A stretch of 64,000 nt of DNA from Acidobacteriaceae bacterium. GTDB taxonomy: Bacteria; Acidobacteriota; Terriglobia; Terriglobales; Acidobacteriaceae. Every line of letters begins with the position of its first letter. Position 1 is the stretch's first letter. The notes below the pieces were generated by a model. The model was not told where the DNA came from and ran no database searches. It worked only from the letters and a program-made list of their open reading frames with translations. A program made the position numbers and the translations under genes. Positions 41,125-49,925 of the stretch are shown here, piece by piece. Location of the stretch: assembly GCA_003134995.1 (NCBI GenBank), contig PLDC01000004.1, positions 8,589 through 72,588 of the forward strand. The letters run 5' to 3'.

Positions 41125-41721
41125 CTAAACTCTTCCCTTCTCAGTTTTTAATTCCTCAGGCGTGTTCATGTTGCGAAAAATACTGGAAGAAAATCCGGCG
41201 ACGCTTAATTCTTCTTCCGTGATGGTCCGGGTTTCCGCCAGATCAAATAATCGATCGATGCGATTGTTTCCAGAACGCAGAGCACTTTCCGCGACGTCGG
41301 CAAATTCACGCCGGTAAATCGCACACAGGGGCTGTCTGCGTTCGTCGCTCACCGGGACAACCACGATCGCATCCGGCGTAGCCCGCGCCTGGCTAATCAA
41401 ATATTGCAAAAGCGTCCACGAGACAAATGGAGTATCCACGGCTAACATCACGTTCAGTTCGGTAGGCGAAGACCGCAACGCCGCATGAATTCCGCCGAGC
41501 GGCCCGCAGTCGCAGAATATGTCTTCGACTACCGGGGCAAACGGCGCAAACTTTTCTGCGCTGCCCACGATACGCACATCCGGTGTAACCGAGCGCGCCA
41601 GGTCGAGCGCCCGGGCCAGCAGCGTACGGCCATCGTACTCAACGAATGCTTTATCTGTGCCCATGCGCGTGCTCTTGCCGCCGGCGAGGATGAAGGCGGT
41701 GACCGCGGGCGAGCCGTCCAT
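41125..41721 (-). CDS. mobA: Molybdenum cofactor guanylyltransferase
   Basis: A 198-residue nucleotidyltransferase transferring GMP to molybdopterin. The ATG at 41721 precedes the signature VTAFILAGGKSTRMGTDKAF. CDCGPLGGIHAALRSS, NVMLAVDTPFVSWTLLQYLI and PLCAIYRREFADVAESAL follow the family. The C-terminus (FRNMNTPEEL) is the usual ending. A molybdoenzyme gene is not in the window. It follows the Mla-type ATPase gene's start by 27 bp in the same direction, so the two may share a transcript. Confidence 0.88.
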   Translation of the reverse strand: MDGSPAVTAFILAGGKSTRMGTDKAFVEYDGRTLLARALDLARSVTPDVRIVGSAEKFAPFAPVVEDIFCDCGPLGGIHAALRSSPTELNVMLAVDTPFVSWTLLQYLISQARATPDAIVVVPVSDERRQPLCAIYRREFADVAESALRSGNNRIDRLFDLAETRTITEEELSVAGFSSSIFRNMNTPEELKTEKGRV

Positions 41722-41927
41722 TGGGCGATGATACACGGAGTCGATTGCGGTTGACGCGCGGCTCGACGCGCAAGTTGCGTAACATAGTACCCACCTCAAT
41801 TCGCCCTACACCCACGTCAACGTGACCAATCCTCGCCGAACATTGCACGGAAGTAACCTACCCTAAAACACCGTTCCGGGAGATGATACGGTTTCGGACG
41901 CTTCCCCGAAGCCCGAACGTAACCATC

Positions 41928-42491
41928 ATGCCCCAGAAACTCATGGATGTTCTTATGCTTGGCCGCTGCTCCCACGAGTTTTCCTGGCCCCGGCGCGGCA
42001 CTGACGGAGATTACTACCAAGTCTGCCTGTTGTGCGCAGCCGAATACAAATATGACTGGACGACCATGCGCCGCACCAAGCGCGTGGAGCATGCCAAGCC
42101 CGATACCGTTGTGCGGCGCAGCCACACTCGTGAGAAACGGCCGTCGTGGACCCCTCGTGCCCGCCGCCTGAAGCTGGACGTGGCGCTTCGATATCGCGTT
42201 AACAGCACAAGTACTTGGTATGAAGGCACGATCGAAAACCTTAGCCAGAGCGGATTGTTATTTCAAGGGCCGCAGCGGCTGCCGGCAAATGCTCTGATCG
42301 AGATGGTGTTTGAGATGCCCGAGGAGATTTCCGGCCAGAAGAACCGAAACGTTCTCTGCCAAGGCCGCGTCATCCGTTGCGAAGATCCTCAAGACCAGAA
42401 GACCGCGAGTCGAGATCCAGAAGATCAAGTCACGGAGGATAGCGTCAGCGTTCTGGCTGCCTCCATCGTCGACTATAAGTTCATTCACTAA
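41928..42491 (+). CDS. PilZ-domain protein
   Basis: A 187-residue protein. An N-terminal Cys-containing region (LGRCSHEFSWPRR, VCLLCAAEYKYDWTTMRR) resembles a small zinc-binding module. A PilZ domain follows: RARRLKLDVALRYRVNSTST, YEGTIENLSQSGLLFQGPQR and LIEMVFEMPEEISGQ. The usual RxxxR is weakened, but NLSQSGLLF (variant of D/NxSxxG) is present, so cyclic di-GMP binding is plausible. The ATG at 41928 is favoured by position. Confidence 0.8.
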   Translation: MPQKLMDVLMLGRCSHEFSWPRRGTDGDYYQVCLLCAAEYKYDWTTMRRTKRVEHAKPDTVVRRSHTREKRPSWTPRARRLKLDVALRYRVNSTSTWYEGTIENLSQSGLLFQGPQRLPANALIEMVFEMPEEISGQKNRNVLCQGRVIRCEDPQDQKTASRDPEDQVTEDSVSVLAASIVDYKFIH

Positions 42492-42982
42492 ATCTTCGGC
42501 ATGAGGCGATCGCAAGCGAACGAATCGCAACTGCAATTTCGGGTTTTGGAAAATTAAGTTCCTCTTTTTCGATTGTGCGCGAGCGCACAGACATCCTCAA
42601 GATCCTCCTGCATCTCTAACAAACGCATAGTGATTCACAGCATTTCTGCGGCTCTCGCTGTTCCAACTCCGTAACAACTAATTTTTTCTTAGCGTGTCCG
42701 CGCCAGTTGGTGGTAATGTGCGCGCACTAATTTTCGGACACCCCTGCATCCACTGTCCGGATTCGTCGTGTGCATGTCCGCGCCATTGCAGTCCCTGGCC
42801 GTGATTCACGTCGAATAAGGAGGAGCCTTGCTACGCTCAACGAACTTCTCGCCTCTGGCGAGAAGGTTACATTCCATTCCCTCCATCCCCTCCCCCGGGA
42901 TCTTCGGTCCCCGGTCGTCTCAACCAGGGTCTTGAATTGGCGACCCATCGCATGCAGCGAAGACACCTCTGAAGGAGGAATC
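42492..42982. other. Long intergenic region upstream of the di-heme oxidoreductase
   Basis: About 490 bp without a gene. GTGTCCG (42694-42700) and CGGACAC (42735-42741) can pair. Pyrimidine-rich DNA near 42853-42910 leads into the GGAGGA ribosome-binding site. A frame extending the downstream gene to 42770 is open but its residues do not resemble protein. Confidence 0.4.
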
Positions 42983-44422
42983 GTGATCAACACAGCTAAG
43001 CTCGCAGCGTTATTGACCGTGGCGGTGCTATTCCTTGCCGGAATGGCATTTGCTCAAACCGATCCTGGAGTTCAGAGCGCCAACCGCGGCGCCGGCGCAG
43101 CACTTTCTTCGGTATTGTCGAACAGTCCGTCGGGCATACTTTCTTTCTTCACCGACGGCCAGTCTCGGTTCGAAACCGTGGAGTCCGTTTCCGGCAACTC
43201 CTCAGGCAACAACGGCCTCGGACCACGCTTCAACTCAAATCAATGCAGCTCTTGCCACGCGCAACCCGCCGTCGGCGGAACCGGCGCAGCCACCAACCCT
43301 CAATTCCTGTTCACCAGCAACGGGGTCGCGCCGGGCAACACCATGCCGTCGTTTATCACTGCGACCGGCCCTACCCTGGAAGCGCGGTTCCCGTATTTCT
43401 TCAACACAAACGGTTCGGTCAACCTCAACTCTCCGAATGGGGGAGTGGAAACCCTGTTCACGGTCACGGGCCGCTCTGATGCCGGCGCCTGCACCAGCGC
43501 CACCGCGCTGCCGCAGCCCAGCTTCGCCACTGCGGTGTCAGAGAACAACATCATCTTCCGCATCCCGACGCCGGTATTTGGCGCAGGCCTGATCGAGAAC
43601 CTCGACGACTCGACTTTATTGAACAACCAGGTGAACAATCTCAACAACAACGTTGGCGTCTCCGGCACGTTCAATCACAACGGCAACGACGGCACCATCA
43701 GCCGCTTTGGCTGGAAGGCGCAGAACAAGTCGCTCCACATCTTTGCCGGCGAGGCTTACAACGTGGAGATGGGAATCAGCAATGAGCTCTTTCCACAAGA
43801 CCGCCCATTGCCCGGCGAAGATGGTCAGGGCGGAACCGGCGACACTGGCTTGGTATCGACCTGCCTGAACCTCGGCGGGGCAGGTTATCCGGAGGACACG
43901 TCGAACCCTGCCGCGACGCCGAATTCAGCGGTGCTCGATGACGTATCGGCGTTCGCGAACTTCATGCGGTTCCTGGCTCCGCCGCCAACCGGCAGCGTTG
44001 TGCTGAATGGACAAACTGTTTCCAATAGCACGATTTCCACCGGCGCATCTTTGTTCGTTTCCACCGGCTGCTCGGTCTGCCACAATCCGACTCCAGGCAC
44101 AACCCAGCCCTCGGGTTTCACCTCGTCGTTGAATAAGGTTCCCGTGAATTCCTACTCCGATCTTGAGATCCACAACATGGGAAGTTTGTTGGCTGACAAT
44201 GTTTCGCAAGGCAGCGCGGGCGGCAGCCAGTTCCGCACCGCTCCGCTGTGGGGCCTCGGACAGCGAATCTTCCTGCTGCACGATGGCCGCACCACAAACC
44301 TGGTGACCGCGATTCAGGACCACGCAAGCCACAGCAGCGAAGCCACCACTGTGGAGGAACAGTTCTTTGAGCTCTCCACCACGCAGCAGCAGGACATATT
44401 AGATTTCCTGCGTTCTTTGTAA
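42983..44422 (+). CDS. Di-heme oxidoreductase family protein (DHOR, DUF1111-type)
   Basis: A 479-residue exported cytochrome. GTG at 42983 follows GAAGGAGGAATC. The signal peptide (LAALLTVAVLFLAGMAFAQ) ends near residue 24. Heme motifs CSSCH (about residues 89-93) and CSVCH (about 364-368) bind two c-type hemes. GLGPRFNSNQCSSCHAQPAV, LFPQDRPLPGED and the C-terminal RTAPLWGLGQRIFLLHDGRT match COG3488 thiol-oxidoreductase-like proteins. The middle has Asn-rich stretches. Downstream genes encode a TonB-like protein and a cytochrome c, a likely exported redox group. Confidence 0.88.
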   Translation: MINTAKLAALLTVAVLFLAGMAFAQTDPGVQSANRGAGAALSSVLSNSPSGILSFFTDGQSRFETVESVSGNSSGNNGLGPRFNSNQCSSCHAQPAVGGTGAATNPQFLFTSNGVAPGNTMPSFITATGPTLEARFPYFFNTNGSVNLNSPNGGVETLFTVTGRSDAGACTSATALPQPSFATAVSENNIIFRIPTPVFGAGLIENLDDSTLLNNQVNNLNNNVGVSGTFNHNGNDGTISRFGWKAQNKSLHIFAGEAYNVEMGISNELFPQDRPLPGEDGQGGTGDTGLVSTCLNLGGAGYPEDTSNPAATPNSAVLDDVSAFANFMRFLAPPPTGSVVLNGQTVSNSTISTGASLFVSTGCSVCHNPTPGTTQPSGFTSSLNKVPVNSYSDLEIHNMGSLLADNVSQGSAGGSQFRTAPLWGLGQRIFLLHDGRTTNLVTAIQDHASHSSEATTVEEQFFELSTTQQQDILDFLRSL

Positions 44423-44580
44423 TTGGGGGGCTTCGGGCTTCGGGCTTCGGGCTTCGGCTTCGGGCTTCGGCGGTCGGGCTGCGAGTGCCGGCTGTCGCGC
44501 TTCGGGTTCGGGTGCTGGCTGTCGGGATTTCGTTCCGGCGTTGCCGAAGCCCGATAGCCGACGCCCGGAGCCCGCATCCT
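44423..44580. repeat. Heptamer-built intergenic hairpin (GGGCTTC units)
   Basis: GGGCTTCGGGCTTCGGGCTT and further units are followed, about 90 bp later, by the inverse CCGAAGCCCGATAGCCGACG continuing CCCGGAGCCC. The repeat structure follows the stop of the di-heme gene. Confidence 0.8.
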
Positions 44581-44593
44581 TCCCCTTCGGCTT

Positions 44594-44692
44594 GTCATCC
44601 CGTAGCGGAGCGAGGGATCTTGGTTCTTGCCTGCGCTGGCAGCTCGGTACGCATCGGCAGAAACCAAGATTCCTCACTTCGTTCGGGGCGAC
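44594..44692. repeat. 99-bp palindromic repeat element, copy 3
   Basis: Arms GTCATCCCGTAGCGGAGCGA and GGGATCTTGG face CCAAGATTCC and TCACTTCGTTCGGGGCGAC. Same family as 10125-10222 and 26488-26585. It lies between two same-strand genes, 35 bp before the next start. Confidence 0.8.
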
Positions 44693-44727
44693 AGCGTTTT
44701 AGGCGACGCAACTCTCCAAGGAGGAAC

Positions 44728-45747
44728 ATGCTCTCAGAATTCCGACGTTCCATAATCGCGCTCGCGACTGCGCTGCCGTTGCTGGCTTGGAGTCAAGATG
44801 CCAAACCGCAGGCTCCTCTCAGAAACGGCGGCGACTTCTCCGATAACGTATCGCCGTCCGCTACGAAAGTGCCTACGGGAGTGATTCTGGTAAAAGGCGC
44901 GTGGTCGAGCGCGAGTGATTCCGTGACTCCCGTGCCCGAGGGTGGAAGCACAACGAACAATGTTTTCACCGATCAGTATTTTGGAATGACTTACGCTCTG
45001 CCTCCCGATTGGGAAGAAAAATACAAAGGACCGCCACCGTCAGATAGCGGCCGTTACGTGCTCGCGCAACTCAGGCCGATCGACACCTTCAAAGGGGCTC
45101 GCGCCACGATGCTGGTCACCGCTCAGGACATGTTCTTCAATCCACTCCCAGGGTCGAACGCGCTCGATCTCATTAATTATTCCAAAGATCATCTTCAAGC
45201 TGACTACAAAGTGGAAATGCCGCCTACGCCTACCCAGATCGCCGGCCGCCCCTTCACCTTCTTTGCATATTGGTCTCCCGTGGCAGAGCTGCACTGGTAT
45301 GTTATGGCCACCGAGATTCGCTGTCATACGGTGGAAATTATTCTAAGCAGCCGAGACACTAAATTTCTGGAAAACCTGGTCCTCGATCTGAGCAAGATGA
45401 AACTGACCGCAGACCCTGGTCCCGCGGGCGGGGGTTCTGCTCCGGTTTGCATTCAGGATTACGCCAAGGATGAAAATGTGCTTGCCCGCGTCGACCCAGT
45501 TTTCACTGAGCATCGCTTCAACGCGGTTCCTGTCCGAATCATTATCGATAAAGAGGGCAAGGTAAAACACATTCACTTCCTCAGCGCGTTTCCCGATCAG
45601 GCGAAAGTGGTCACCGACGCTCTCGGCCAATGGAAGTTCAAGCCCTACCGCAAGAACGGCCAGCCGGTCGAGGTAGAAACCGGCCTGATGTTTGGGCGCG
45701 CGGCTTATCCGAAAAGAACTTCGACTGCGGAGCGCACGACGGAGTGA
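44728..45747 (+). CDS. Secreted protein with TonB-C-terminal-like domain
   Basis: A 339-residue protein. ATG at 44728 follows AAGGAGGAAC and opens a signal peptide (FRRSIIALATALPLLAWSQ). The central region (DQYFGMTYALPPDWEEKYKG, NYSKDHLQADYKVEMPPTPT) is unassigned. Residues 245-325 resemble an energy-transducer TonB C-terminus: NAVPVRIIIDKEGKVKHIHF, LSAFPDQAKVVTDALGQWKF and KPYRKNGQPVEVETGLMF. It lacks the N-terminal anchor and Pro-rich spacer of true TonB, so it is a free periplasmic relative. No partner identified. Confidence 0.75.
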   Translation: MLSEFRRSIIALATALPLLAWSQDAKPQAPLRNGGDFSDNVSPSATKVPTGVILVKGAWSSASDSVTPVPEGGSTTNNVFTDQYFGMTYALPPDWEEKYKGPPPSDSGRYVLAQLRPIDTFKGARATMLVTAQDMFFNPLPGSNALDLINYSKDHLQADYKVEMPPTPTQIAGRPFTFFAYWSPVAELHWYVMATEIRCHTVEIILSSRDTKFLENLVLDLSKMKLTADPGPAGGGSAPVCIQDYAKDENVLARVDPVFTEHRFNAVPVRIIIDKEGKVKHIHFLSAFPDQAKVVTDALGQWKFKPYRKNGQPVEVETGLMFGRAAYPKRTSTAERTTE

Positions 45748-45855
45748 CAGGTTATACGCCACAAGCACAGGTGACTTAGATCACAGTCAAACTTCAACCC
45801 GCCTCCTAGACTAGCCTGTTTGTACGAATAGGCTCGTTAGCCTCCAGGAGGAATT

Positions 45856-46317
45856 ATGCGCACAATGAAGTTCTGCGGTGTAGCTGCGATTCTGCTGACG
45901 GTTGTGTCATTCGCCGTGGCTCAGGATCAGAGCGCACCGGCATCCGATCAGAAATCATCGGTCACGGTGAAACACGTTCCCATCACCAAAACATCGTCCA
46001 CGTCCGGCAGTGAGATGTTCATCAACTATTGCGCCGTATGCCACGGCAAGAGCGGTAAAGGCGACGGCCCAGCGGCATCAGCTCTCAAAGTACCGCCAGC
46101 CGATCTAACCACGCTGGCCAAGAGAAACGGCGGGAAATTCGACTCCGCTCACGTGTCAACGGTTATACGCGGGCAGGGCGAAACTCCGGCGCACGGCAGC
46201 CAGGACATGCCGGTTTGGGGTCCATTGTTCTCCAGCATCAGCCAGGGAAATAATGGCGAGGTGCAGCAACGCATCGCCAACCTGGTTAAGTACATCGAGA
46301 CCCTGCAGGTTAAATAG
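45856..46317 (+). CDS. Exported c-type cytochrome
   Basis: A 153-residue class I cytochrome c. Signal peptide FCGVAAILLTVVSFAVAQ; heme site YCAVCHGKSGKGDGPAASAL (CXXCH near residues 59-63); axial Met in GSQDMPVWGPLFSS; C-terminal helix QQRIANLVKYIETLQ. An AGGAGG site precedes the ATG. Probably an electron carrier for the redox proteins encoded upstream. Confidence 0.93.
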   Translation: MRTMKFCGVAAILLTVVSFAVAQDQSAPASDQKSSVTVKHVPITKTSSTSGSEMFINYCAVCHGKSGKGDGPAASALKVPPADLTTLAKRNGGKFDSAHVSTVIRGQGETPAHGSQDMPVWGPLFSSISQGNNGEVQQRIANLVKYIETLQVK

Positions 46318-46528
46318 AGTATCGCCAGCGGGACACGGTTCGGGCGCAATCTCCAGGCGCCCGAAACGCTCATTTCGAACATGGATGCGTACCTATTGTC
46401 CGATCGGACAGTGACTTCAGTACCTTAGTCCTGCCTGCCCTCGCCGCCTTATAATCCATTCAAGAACCAGTAATTTTAGCGTTCTCCGGAAGATGTACTG
46501 CGCCAGAGCGCGGTCGCATTTCTGCGGA

Positions 46529-47467
46529 ATGCCCAAAAACACAGTGGACCCGTCCTACGCATTCGCGATTTTCCTCCTCGGGCTGTCATTCGGCAGCTTT
46601 CTGAACGTGTGTATCTACCGCCTGCCCTTGGATTTATCTGTGGTGAAGCCGCGCTCAGCCTGTCCGCGCTGCAAGAAATTCATCGCCTTCTACGACAATC
46701 TGCCCGTCGTCAGCTGGCTAATTCTTCGCGGACGGTGCCGCAACTGCAAAACCAAAATTTCCGCTCGCTACCTTTTCGTGGAGTTGCTCACCGCCGCGCT
46801 CTTTCTCGGCTGTTACGCCTATGGCGGGCTCACCCTGACTACGTTGAAATACTGCGTGTTCGGATTTCTTTTGCTCGGCCTCATCTTCACCGATGCCGAA
46901 ACCAAACTCTTGCCCGACAAGTTGACGCTGCCCGGACTCGCCATGGGCCTGCTGTTCAGCCTGCTGGTTCCAGTGCATGATGTCGCTTCGCAGTTTCTGC
47001 CCGGAATTGTGAACCTTCCCTTCAGCGCCGACCTTGCCGCTCGCCTGCTCTCTCTGCTCGATTCACTGCTGGGCGCGGTTTTAGGCGCGTCGTTCATTTA
47101 TGGCGCAGGAGCCGTCTACTTGCGCTGGCGCGGAGCCGAAGGCATGGGCTTTGGCGACGTAAAGCTGATGGCGATGGTGGGCGCATTTCTTGGGATGAAG
47201 TTAACCATCTTCACCATCTTCGCCGCTTCGCTTGCAGGATCGCTGTTTGGCCTGACTACCGTGCTTGCAGTGTGGATCAAACGTACGAATCGTTTTCGCC
47301 GCCGCATGGAAAATCTGCAAGCCGCGCGCCGCCGTGGATGGCAATCCGCGCAAATGGTTTATCGCAATTATCAAATGCCTTTCGGCGTTTTCCTTGGCAG
47401 CATGGCTTTGCTCGCGCTTTTCGTCGGCAACCAGTTCCTGCGCTGGTACGGGAGGTTCTGGTGGTAA
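46529..47467 (+). CDS. pilD: Prepilin peptidase / N-methyltransferase
   Basis: A 312-residue membrane aspartyl protease that cleaves and methylates type IV pilin-like proteins. FAIFLLGLSFGSFLNVCIYR, then the zinc module CPRCKKFIAFYDNLP and LRGRCRNCKTKIS, then catalytic Asp regions LIFTDAETKLLPDKLTLPG and GFGDVKLMAMVGAFLG. About seven to eight membrane helices. ATG at 46529 (MPKNTVDPSYAF) is preferred; a Met at 46493 is possible. Its 3' end overlaps the next gene. Confidence 0.93.
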   Translation: MPKNTVDPSYAFAIFLLGLSFGSFLNVCIYRLPLDLSVVKPRSACPRCKKFIAFYDNLPVVSWLILRGRCRNCKTKISARYLFVELLTAALFLGCYAYGGLTLTTLKYCVFGFLLLGLIFTDAETKLLPDKLTLPGLAMGLLFSLLVPVHDVASQFLPGIVNLPFSADLAARLLSLLDSLLGAVLGASFIYGAGAVYLRWRGAEGMGFGDVKLMAMVGAFLGMKLTIFTIFAASLAGSLFGLTTVLAVWIKRTNRFRRRMENLQAARRRGWQSAQMVYRNYQMPFGVFLGSMALLALFVGNQFLRWYGRFWW

Positions 47468-48387
47468 GGCTGCTCGCCAATCCGCTGGTCTTGCGCGGCC
47501 TGCTGCTTTTGTTCGCGGCGGGAAGCGGATTCGTATTTGCCGCGTGGCTCATGCGCAGCCTGCGCAGGAACATCGCCGCCGAGGCCGATCTCGGTTCGGG
47601 CTCCGCAACCACCCTCGAAAAATTGCCGCTGCATCTCTACAACACCGTCATTCAGCAACTCAAGCAGCAGAAGCACGAACTCCAGGTGCAGACGCTCGCC
47701 GAGCAGCGCCGCGCCCGCACCACAGAAAATTTCAGCCAGGCCGTGCTCTCCAATCTTTCCTCCGGCGTACTCGTCTTCGGACTTAACGGCCTGGTGAAGC
47801 AAGCCAATCCCGCAGCCAAACAGATTCTTGGTTTCAATTCTCCTTCGGGCATGAGCGCGAATGATATTTTCCGCGGTGCCTCACTGTGCACGCTGGATTC
47901 TTCCGCCCTCTATGCCGATGGGCTGGGAGATGCGCCCAGGCAACTTACCGACGAAGTCAACGCGGTGTTGCGTGAGGGCAGCAAGTGCCGTCAACTCGAG
48001 GCCGACTACACCACGCCTACGGGCCAGAAGCTGCGCATCGCAGTAACGGTTTCTCCGGTGCCGGCGGTGGATGGCAGCCTGCTCGGAGCCGCGTGCCTCA
48101 TCAGCGATCGCAGCGAATTTGAACGAATCCGCCACGAGCAAGAGTTGCATGGCGAAGTTTCTGCCGAGATGGCGCTCGAGCTGCGAACATCTCTGGCCAC
48201 GATTTCCGGGTATGCGCAGCAGTTGGCGAGAAATCGCGATCCCGAACTGGCGCCCGCATTGGCCGCCGATATTGCCGCAGAGGCGTCGCGTCTCGATCGC
48301 CACATCGGAGGATTTCTGATCGCGAAAGACGCAGCGAAGAGCGCGGGCACCGCAACTCACGCCAACGCGGCCGGAAAAGTCGTTTGA
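47461..48387 (+). CDS. PAS-domain protein with degenerate histidine-kinase-like region
   Basis: A 308-residue protein starting at a GTG that overlaps the pilD stop. A membrane helix (LVLRGLLLLFAAGSGFVFAA) is followed by a coiled coil, a PAS domain (SGVLVFGLNGLVKQANPAAK, QILGF) and a HisKA-like helix AEMALELRTSLATISGYAQQ. Where HisKA has HELRTP, here is LELRTS: the phospho-acceptor His is missing, and no ATPase domain follows. It may act as a scaffold or signal modulator for the pilus or secretion system. Confidence 0.75.
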   Translation: MVRLLANPLVLRGLLLLFAAGSGFVFAAWLMRSLRRNIAAEADLGSGSATTLEKLPLHLYNTVIQQLKQQKHELQVQTLAEQRRARTTENFSQAVLSNLSSGVLVFGLNGLVKQANPAAKQILGFNSPSGMSANDIFRGASLCTLDSSALYADGLGDAPRQLTDEVNAVLREGSKCRQLEADYTTPTGQKLRIAVTVSPVPAVDGSLLGAACLISDRSEFERIRHEQELHGEVSAEMALELRTSLATISGYAQQLARNRDPELAPALAADIAAEASRLDRHIGGFLIAKDAAKSAGTATHANAAGKVV

Positions 48388-48454
48388 AGTTTGACATAAG
48401 AGGGTTAAGTAGAAGATTGACCTGCAAGGCAAAATGCAATTAAAGGGTGAAACT

Positions 48455-49072
48455 ATGAAGAACATCAAATACCTCGGGTTGGGATTCGTGCTCGCACTGT
48501 CCATCATTGTGCTGAATTCTGTGGCCGCAGCACAGACCTCATCTTCGACGCCGGATCAATCTTCTCTGGGCGATTACGCGCGCAAGGTCCGCAAGGATCC
48601 CGCCGCAAAAGCCAAACCCAAAGTCTTTGACAACGACAACCTTCCCACCAACGACAAGCTCTCCGTAGTGGGCCCGGCTCCGACCGCTGATGCCAGCACA
48701 ACCCCCGCGGCCGCTGACGCGAAAGACAAAGATGCTGCGGCCAAGCCCGCCTCTGCCGCTGACGACGAACAGGCCAAGAAAAAAGCCCTGGCGAAGGGCT
48801 GGCAGGACAAGATCAGCTCGCAAAAAGATGCCATCGACCTCGCCAGCCGCGAACTCGACGTGACCCAGCGCGAATACCAACTTCGCGCCGCCGCTATGTA
48901 TGCCGACGTAGGCAATCGCATGCGCAATGCAACTCAGTGGGACAAAGAGGAAGCGGACTACAAGCAGAAAATCGCCGACAAGCAGAAAGCCCTTGACGAC
49001 GCCAAACAGAAACTCGAAGACATGAAGGAAGACGCCCGCAAAGCTGGGGTTCCTTCCGCCATGATCGACTAG
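48455..49072 (+). CDS. Exported coiled-coil protein
   Basis: A 205-residue protein with a signal peptide (MKNIKYLGLGFVLALSIIVL, cut near VAAAQ). An Ala/Asp/Lys-rich linker (residues 70-105) precedes a long charged coiled coil: QDKISSQKDAIDLASRELDV, EEADYKQKIADKQKALDDAK and QKLEDMKEDARKAG. A short motif SLGDYARKVRKDP lies near the N-terminus. Function unknown; probably a periplasmic structural protein. Confidence 0.7.
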   Translation: MKNIKYLGLGFVLALSIIVLNSVAAAQTSSSTPDQSSLGDYARKVRKDPAAKAKPKVFDNDNLPTNDKLSVVGPAPTADASTTPAAADAKDKDAAAKPASAADDEQAKKKALAKGWQDKISSQKDAIDLASRELDVTQREYQLRAAAMYADVGNRMRNATQWDKEEADYKQKIADKQKALDDAKQKLEDMKEDARKAGVPSAMID

Positions 49073-49260
49073 AGAGCAGCTGCATCGACGCCTCAGGCTC
49101 AACCCTTGTCATTCCGAGAGCAGCTGCATCGACGCACCACGGCTCTCAGATTTGTCATTCCGAGCGCAGTCTGCATCGATGGCCGCGCCCCTTAGATTCT
49201 GTCATTCCGAGCGCAGCCCGAGCGACAGCGAGGGCGGAGCCGAGGAACCTGCTGTTCGCC
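49073..49260. repeat. Tandem dispersed-repeat block
   Basis: The unit GTCATTCCGAGAGCAGCTGC followed by ATCGACG, and variants, occurs about 45 bp apart at roughly 49108, 49155 and 49200; a partial AGAGCAGCTGCATCGACG lies at 49073. The last copy runs into GAGCGACAGCGAGGGCGGAG. It resembles decayed palindromic repeats. Confidence 0.55.
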
Positions 49261-49334
49261 TGCGCCATCACAACGCGCAACTGGAGAACAAAGCGCCGGG
49301 GATGGCCTCGCGAGCCTGGCCCCACCAACCCAAG

Positions 49335-49844
49335 TCAGCCAGTCTTCCCTTCGCGCAGCCTGAGCAGTTGTTTCTGGTGATGCATGCCATGCACCAGATG
49401 AAATTTTCTCCATTGGGTCGCGGTCAACGGACCCAGAATCGGATGATCCAGCAGGCGAACGCTTCGTCCGAATCGCGTTTCACATTCAGCGATAATCGCA
49501 TCCATCGCCACAAGCTTTTCCGCGATCTCGCTGCGCACCTTCTCCGCGGCCAACCCTCTCGGCTGCGTATTCGAAGGCGCTTTCCGTCCCTCCGGCAAAT
49601 ATCCAAATCCCACAACCACGAAAGTCTGCACGCGATTCTTCATGGAGGCCCGCGTCGCCAGCGGCTTTCCGCTTGTCATCACTTTCTCGAAACCCTTAAT
49701 CGTTCCTGTATAAGTGAGATACAGATGCTCCAAAACCTCCGCGGCGCACCACTTCCCCGCCGGATGCCAGCTCAACTGCTCGCTCGACATTCCTTCCACC
49801 GCCGACTCCAGAGCTTGCTTTAACTTTTCCAAATGGGAATCCAT
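49335..49844 (-). CDS. DinB-family protein (DUF1569-like)
   Basis: A 169-residue four-helix-bundle protein: LKQALESAVEGMSSEQLSWH, AAEVLEHLYLTYTGTIKGFE, RLLDHPILGPLTATQWRKF and HLVHGMHHQKQLLRLREG. Metal-binding His residues fall in EHLYLT and HGMHHQKQ. Cytoplasmic, with no signal peptide. The family includes metal-dependent thiol transferases; the substrate is unknown. Convergent with the coiled-coil gene. Confidence 0.82.
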   Translation of the reverse strand: MDSHLEKLKQALESAVEGMSSEQLSWHPAGKWCAAEVLEHLYLTYTGTIKGFEKVMTSGKPLATRASMKNRVQTFVVVGFGYLPEGRKAPSNTQPRGLAAEKVRSEIAEKLVAMDAIIAECETRFGRSVRLLDHPILGPLTATQWRKFHLVHGMHHQKQLLRLREGKTG

Positions 49845-49925
49845 GCCACTACTCTCGCAATTCCGTGCGCTTCAGGTAGAATGTTGCGTCTATTAAATCA
49901 TCCTACTTATAGCAGGAAGGTCGCC

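Noticed and set aside
45779-45794. FNR/CRP-like site before the cytochrome c gene (TTAGATCACAGTCAA)
   Set aside because: Half-sites match the consensus poorly and no promoter could be placed relative to them.
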